Shown here: one piece after another, positions 5,771 through 8,599 of the stretch
How positions within the stretch are numbered: the stretch's first letter is position 1
How the letters are laid out: every line of letters begins with the position of its first letter
NCBI GenBank assembly: GCA_946056345.1
Contig: CAMGJH010000023.1
Coordinates: forward strand, 1 to 8,599
Source of the DNA: an uncultured Lentisphaeraceae bacterium
Lineage (GTDB): Bacteria > Verrucomicrobiota > Kiritimatiellia > RFP12 > DVOR01
Length of the DNA stretch: 8,599 nucleotides
Reading direction: 5' to 3'
Program-made: the position numbers and the translations under genes
The notes under the pieces: generated by a model
The model's database searches: none
What the model saw: only the letters and a program-made list of their open reading frames with translations
Told to the model about the DNA's origin: nothing

Positions 5771-6292
5771 CTACTTGCGCTCCTCGCCTTCTGCCCGCTC
5801 GGGTTCGGCCAGCACCAGGTTGACCCGCTCGGCCCCGCACCGGCGCAGCCGCTCCATCCAGCGCAACGCCTCGCCGTAGGGCACGCTCTCATCGACCATC
5901 AAGTTCAGCTCCCGCCCGGGCCGCGTCCGCTCCAATGCTTCGAGTTCGGTGGGGTTATCGGAGGTGTAGCGCCCCTCTTCCAGCAGCAGCACCGTGACGT
6001 GCTCGCGCCCCGGGGCCACCAGCCGCTTGACCACCGCCGCCGGGCAATTCGCCGGCAGCCCTTCGGCCGCCTCGCCCACCGGCAGCCGCACCACCTGCCC
6101 GGGCTGCACCACGGTCTTGCCCAGCAGACAGTAAATCAGCAGCGCGGCCAGCGCCAGGTCAATCCACGGCACGATGAGCAGGAAGGAGCGCACCACGCGG
6201 CTGCGCGGCCAACGCCTTCCGCTAAACGAGTGGCGCTGCCAGACGTAGGGCTCGCCGTCGGCCGGTTTCACGGACTGTTTCGCGTTGGCCAT
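5771..6292 (-). CDS. exbD: ExbD/TolR-family energy-transduction subunit
   Basis: A 173-residue protein with the ExbD/TolR layout: a basic cytoplasmic N-terminus (1-36), one membrane segment (about 37-57) and a periplasmic domain. The membrane segment contains PWIDLALAALLIYCLL with D45 at the place of the protonatable aspartate that is essential in ExbD and TolR. The periplasmic region includes LNLMVDESVPYGEALRWMERLRRCG (split here: LNLMVDESVPYG at 129-140, then EALRWMERLRRCG), matching the family's beta-strand/helix pattern. It is longer than many ExbD proteins (about 140) because of the extended N-terminus. A GTG at 6293-6295 directly precedes the ATG at 6290-6292, so the protein could have one more residue; ATG is preferred because GGAGG at 6301-6305 then stands eight bases away. 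The stop is four bases before the TonB-like gene, so the two are surely co-translated. Confidence 0.92.
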   Translation of the reverse strand: MANAKQSVKPADGEPYVWQRHSFSGRRWPRSRVVRSFLLIVPWIDLALAALLIYCLLGKTVVQPGQVVRLPVGEAAEGLPANCPAAVVKRLVAPGREHVTVLLLEEGRYTSDNPTELEALERTRPGRELNLMVDESVPYGEALRWMERLRRCGAERVNLVLAEPERAEGEERK

Positions 6293-6297
6293 CACTT

Positions 6298-6305
6298 CTC
6301 CCTCC
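6298..6305 (-). promoter_or_regulatory. Ribosome binding site of exbD
   Basis: Minus-strand GGAGGGAG in the 21-base gap after exbB. GGAGG is eight bases from the ATG (6290-6292) and five from the adjacent GTG (6293-6295); the former spacing is the more usual, so ATG is preferred. Confidence 0.75.
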
Positions 6306-6313
6306 GCGTGCGC

Positions 6314-6958
6314 TTAGGCCTCGGGGCGCTCGGTGACGTTCTGGTTCGGCAGACCGTCGTTGCGCGCCAGGTATTCAAGCACCAGGGCCATCCCCATATC
6401 CATATCCAGGCAGAGCGCGTCGGTGCGCAGCACCAGGATGTGGTGGGCCACGTAGCAGAAGGCCGCGCCGATGAGCCCGGCCAAGGTGGTCCCCAGCGCG
6501 CCGGCAATCGCCTCCACGGTCAACCCCGGGCGGATGAGCGGCGCGTGCGCGTCGATGGCCGAGACGGCCAGGAAGCCCCCAAAGAGCGTCCCGATGAGCC
6601 CGAGCAGGGGGAGAATCTGTGCGAAGAGCGAGAGGAGCATTGCCCGGCGCTCCAGACGCGAGAGCTCGGCGTGGGCGGTGGCGGCGAGCACCTCGCGCAG
6701 GTGCGCTTCGTCGCTCTCAGCGTGGACGACGGCCTCGGCTACGAGGGCGGCCAGCGGTCCGGGCGTTTCGTCGCAAATCGCCAACGCCTCGGCGGTCTGC
6801 CCCTTATCTAACACATTGAAGATGCCCTGCAGGAAGTCCTGCGGGTCAATGGCGATCTTGCGCAGACGCAACATCCGGTCGATAAAGATCCCGAAGGAGG
6901 CCACAATCAAGGCCACAATGCCCCAGAAGAAGACGCTATCGGTTAAGAACTCAATCAC
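6314..6958 (-). CDS. exbB: ExbB/TolQ/MotA-family proton-channel subunit
   Basis: A 214-residue inner-membrane protein of the MotA/TolQ/ExbB family, which with ExbD/TolR converts proton motive force into work on a TonB- or TolA-like partner. Three membrane segments are seen at about 8-28, 108-133 and 150-172, with the large cytoplasmic loop (about 30-105) between the first two, as in ExbB. Family hallmarks are LPLLGLIGTLFGGF (116-129) in the second segment and IAGALGTTLAGLIGAAF (151-167) in the third; T157/T158 sits where the conserved channel threonine is expected. The start is GTG at 6956-6958, supported by AGGAGGG at 6966-6972, seven bases upstream. The start overlaps the stop of the cysteine-cluster gene (GTGA). 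ExbD follows after 21 bases. ExbB and TolQ cannot be separated from sequence alone; the TonB-like third gene and lack of tolB/pal here favour ExbB. Confidence 0.93.
   Translation of the reverse strand: MIEFLTDSVFFWGIVALIVASFGIFIDRMLRLRKIAIDPQDFLQGIFNVLDKGQTAEALAICDETPGPLAALVAEAVVHAESDEAHLREVLAATAHAELSRLERRAMLLSLFAQILPLLGLIGTLFGGFLAVSAIDAHAPLIRPGLTVEAIAGALGTTLAGLIGAAFCYVAHHILVLRTDALCLDMDMGMALVLEYLARNDGLPNQNVTERPEA
6955..6958 (-). other. GTGA start/stop overlap, cysteine-cluster gene to exbB
   Basis: On the minus strand the bases read GTGA: GTG begins exbB and TGA ends the YkgJ-family gene. This ties the small cysteine protein to the Exb set translationally. Confidence 0.9.
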
Positions 6959-7293
6959 GGTTGTTCCCTCCTATTGGCCGCGCAGACGGCCTCGATCGCT
7001 TCGCTTCGCCAGCGTGCGGGGTAGTCGCGGCACTGCTTGGGGGCGGCGCTGTGGACGCGGCAGAGGTTCTCCGCCGTCAGAAAGCGGCAGGGTGCGTTCG
7101 GTTCGCCCTTGAGGACCAGTCCAGTCCGCGCCGGGGCCAGGTCGGTCTCCTCGGCGATGAAGGCTTCGACGCTCACGCCCAGCAGCGCGGCCAACGCCTC
7201 GCAATCTTCGTCGGTGACGCGGACATAGCCCGGCACGCGGCAGCACGCGCCGCACCGTTGGCACGTAAAGCGCTCTACGCTCTCTGCTGCCAT
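6955..7293 (-). CDS. YkgJ-family cysteine-cluster protein (CxxCxxCC)
   Basis: A small cytoplasmic protein of 112 residues with no signal peptide or membrane segment. Residues 11-18 read CQRCGACC, the CxxCxxCC signature of the YkgJ/UPF0153 family (Pfam PF03692). Further cysteines follow at 31, 69, 78, 88 and 104, including the typical LCRVHSAAPKQCRDYP block (77-92). Members are annotated as putative Zn- or Fe-chelating proteins; their biochemical role is mostly unknown, so none is claimed. The open frame runs further upstream to about 7572, but that part is the shadow of the transporter gene. The ATG at 7291-7293 is chosen because it starts just before the cysteine motif, lies after the transporter stop and has AAGGGGG at 7299-7305, spacing 5. 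Its TGA overlaps the GTG start of exbB by four bases. Confidence 0.88.
   Translation of the reverse strand: MAAESVERFTCQRCGACCRVPGYVRVTDEDCEALAALLGVSVEAFIAEETDLAPARTGLVLKGEPNAPCRFLTAENLCRVHSAAPKQCRDYPARWRSEAIEAVCAANRREQP
6966..6972 (-). promoter_or_regulatory. Ribosome binding site of exbB, inside the upstream gene
   Basis: Minus-strand AGGAGGG seven bases before the GTG start at 6956-6958, lying within the last codons of the cysteine-cluster gene. It supports GTG as the true start of exbB. Confidence 0.85.
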
Positions 7294-7310
7294 TCCTGCC
7301 CCCTTGCTGC

Positions 7311-8189
7311 CTAGAGAATGAGAAGACTGATGGCCATTACGGCCATCCCGGCCACCAACCCACAGAGCGAGTCGTGCCCCTGCCCATAGGTGCGCGAGGC
7401 CGGCAGCAGCTCGTCCAGGCTGATGAAGACCATAATCCCCGCCACGCCCCCCGAGACCATCCCCAGCAACATCGGCGGCGGGGTGAAGGCCACGCTTCGG
7501 TAGCAGAGCGCCAGCACCCCCCAGAGCGCGAAGGCCCCCACCGGCTCGGCCAACCCCGAGAGGCACGCCCACGCGAAGGCCCGCATTCGGCTCCCGGTGG
7601 CATAGAAGATTGGCACCGAGACGGAGATGCCCTCGGGGATATTGTGCAACGCAATGGCCACGGCGATGGCCACGCCCAACTGCGGGTTCTCCAGCGCCGT
7701 CAGGAATGTGGCCAACCCCTCGGGGAAGTTGTGGATAGTAATTGCCAGTGCGGTGAAGACCCCCATCCGCAGGAGGTGCCCGTGGTTGTGGCGGGCGGTC
7801 TCCTCCACGTGATGGCGCGCTTCGGGCGGGGTGGGGGCGTGCGCATCGCGCAGCTCGGCGTACTCGGCCTCTTCGTGGGCCTCGTGGGGATTTTCCGCCT
7901 CGGGCACCAGGCGGTCAATCGCAAAGATGAGGCCAATGCCCCCGAAGAAGCCAAGCAGCCCCCACACATCGGCCCACGGCTTGGTCCACCCGGCCTCGCG
8001 CAGCGTCTCAATCCCCTCAGGCAGCAGCTCCATAAAGGAGACGTAGAGCATCACCCCAGCCGAGAGCCCTGTGCAAATCGAGAGGAAGCGCAGATTGGTT
8101 TTGCGCACAAAGAAGGCGATCACCGCCCCGATGCCCGTCGAGAGCCCGGCAATCAGCGTTAGCCCAAAGGCTGCAAAGAGGTTTCCCAT
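7311..8189 (-). CDS. zupT: ZIP-family divalent metal transporter, ZupT-like
   Basis: A 292-residue inner-membrane protein of the ZIP family, which takes divalent metals (zinc, and in ZupT also iron, manganese, cobalt) into the cytoplasm. The two signature metal-site helices are intact: HNFPEGLATF at residues 153-162 and HNIPEGISVSVPIFYATG at 182-199, matching bacterial ZupT. Hydrophobic segments lie around residues 5-28, 36-57, 74-92, 141-165, 171-196, 206-230, 238-262 and 274-292, giving the expected eight. The cytoplasmic loop between the third and fourth segments (about 100-140) is rich in His and Glu (H102, H105, H117, H126, H127, H134, H136, H138), a likely metal-sensing or metal-handling loop. 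The ATG at 8187-8189 is preceded by AAAGG at 8200-8204, spacing 10. The gene starts 18 bases after lpxB and ends 17 bases before the cysteine-cluster gene. Metal preference cannot be read from sequence. Confidence 0.93.
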   Translation of the reverse strand: MGNLFAAFGLTLIAGLSTGIGAVIAFFVRKTNLRFLSICTGLSAGVMLYVSFMELLPEGIETLREAGWTKPWADVWGLLGFFGGIGLIFAIDRLVPEAENPHEAHEEAEYAELRDAHAPTPPEARHHVEETARHNHGHLLRMGVFTALAITIHNFPEGLATFLTALENPQLGVAIAVAIALHNIPEGISVSVPIFYATGSRMRAFAWACLSGLAEPVGAFALWGVLALCYRSVAFTPPPMLLGMVSGGVAGIMVFISLDELLPASRTYGQGHDSLCGLVAGMAVMAISLLIL

Positions 8190-8207
8190 CGCCGCGCCGC
8201 CTTTCCC

Positions 8208-8599
8208 CTACGCCAACACCTCGGCGATGGCCTTGGCGGCACGTACGGTGGCCCCGCCCTCGCCCAACTTTTCGCGCACTTCGCGGTAGGCCGCCAGCAG
8301 CTGCTTGCGCTCAGTCGTCGGCCGCAGGAAGGTGAGCAGCCACGAGGCCGCCTCGTAGGTGGTAAACTGCCGCTGGAGCAGCTCGGGCATCACCAAGCGC
8401 CCGGCAATGATGTTCACCAGCCCAGCAAAGCGCAGCGTCATCCCCGCCGTCACCACCCGCGCCACCAACTCGGTGGCCAGGCTCACGCGGTAGGCCAAGA
8501 CCGCCGGGCAATCCATCAGGCACGCCTCGAGCGTGGCCGTGCCGCTGGCAATCAGCGCCGCGTCGGCTTGCGCGAGCACGTGCCGCGCCTGCCCCTCCA
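8208..8599 (-). CDS. lpxB: Lipid-A-disaccharide synthase, C-terminal part (partial at window edge)
   Basis: This is the C-terminal ~130 residues of LpxB, the glycosyltransferase (GT19 family) that joins UDP-2,3-diacylglucosamine to lipid X to form the lipid A disaccharide at the inner membrane. The 5' end lies beyond base 8599; the reading frame is open to the edge and the GTG at 8577-8579 is an internal valine, not a start. Family signatures are visible: an ADAALIASGTATLE block, then NIIAGRLVMPELLQRQFT, then a helical tail with LGEGGATVRAAKAIAEVL, ending at a TAG at 8208-8210. These match the nucleotide-sugar-binding half and C-terminal helices known for the family. It is the first gene of the visible run and sits 18 bases upstream of the metal transporter gene. 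It is the best evidence that the organism makes LPS-type lipid A. Confidence 0.93.
   Translation of the reverse strand, partial: EGQARHVLAQADAALIASGTATLEACLMDCPAVLAYRVSLATELVARVVTAGMTLRFAGLVNIIAGRLVMPELLQRQFTTYEAASWLLTFLRPTTERKQLLAAYREVREKLGEGGATVRAAKAIAEVLA

Noticed and set aside
6314..6958. Tol-Pal system (TolQ/TolR/TolA)
   Set aside because: No tolB or pal follows; the next gene after the TonB-like protein is the M60 peptidase. TolQ/TolR identity cannot be excluded from sequence but the context does not support it.

Overview
The window is a GC-rich stretch from a Gram-negative bacterium. All nine genes lie on the minus strand, in one densely packed, operon-like run read from right to left. 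The partial lpxB at the right edge (lipid A synthesis) shows an outer-membrane, LPS-making organism. The secreted M60 glycopeptidase, the ExbB/ExbD pair and the style of sulfite/nitrite reductase would suit the Verrucomicrobia/Lentisphaerae/Kiritimatiellota side of the PVC group, but that placement is inference and no marker here fixes the phylum.

Layout in the direction of transcription (high to low coordinates): lpxB C-terminal part (8208-8599); a ZIP-family metal transporter, ZupT-like (7311-8189); a small CxxCxxCC cysteine-cluster protein of the YkgJ family (6955-7293); ExbB/TolQ-like proton-channel subunit (6314-6958, GTG start); ExbD/TolR-like subunit (5771-6292); a short single-pass TonB-like protein (5014-5766); a secreted M60-type zinc metallopeptidase (2726-5017); a COG0731-type radical SAM protein (1795-2700); and a siroheme/4Fe-4S nitrite/sulfite reductase (271-1779). 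Gaps are 18, 17, -4, 21, 4, -4, 25 and 15 bases. Two joints are four-base start/stop overlaps (GTGA at 6955-6958, ATGA at 5014-5017), which points to translational coupling. The promoter for the run must lie right of base 8599; none is visible inside.

The most interesting coding feature is the ExbB-ExbD-TonB-like set joined by an ATGA overlap to an M60 peptidase. It looks like an energised envelope module whose last gene is a secreted, probably glycoprotein-cleaving protease. Several other genes also depend on metals: a ZIP metal transporter, a cysteine-cluster protein, a radical SAM enzyme and a siroheme/Fe-S reductase. A shared role in metals is only an inference.

Bases 1-270, downstream of the reductase, carry no credible gene but are very structured. 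A 31-base unit appears twice in inverted orientation (24-54 and 232-262). Each copy holds a perfect hairpin next to an invariant 13-base tag, and three stem base pairs are swapped between copies so that pairing is kept. Between them lie further hairpins, a duplicated 18-base C-rich block that could form a G-quadruplex on the transcribed (minus) strand, and a second G-rich quadruplex candidate on the plus strand. This resembles a REP/BIME- or MITE-like palindromic element. GC skew also reverses along the window although every gene is on the same strand.
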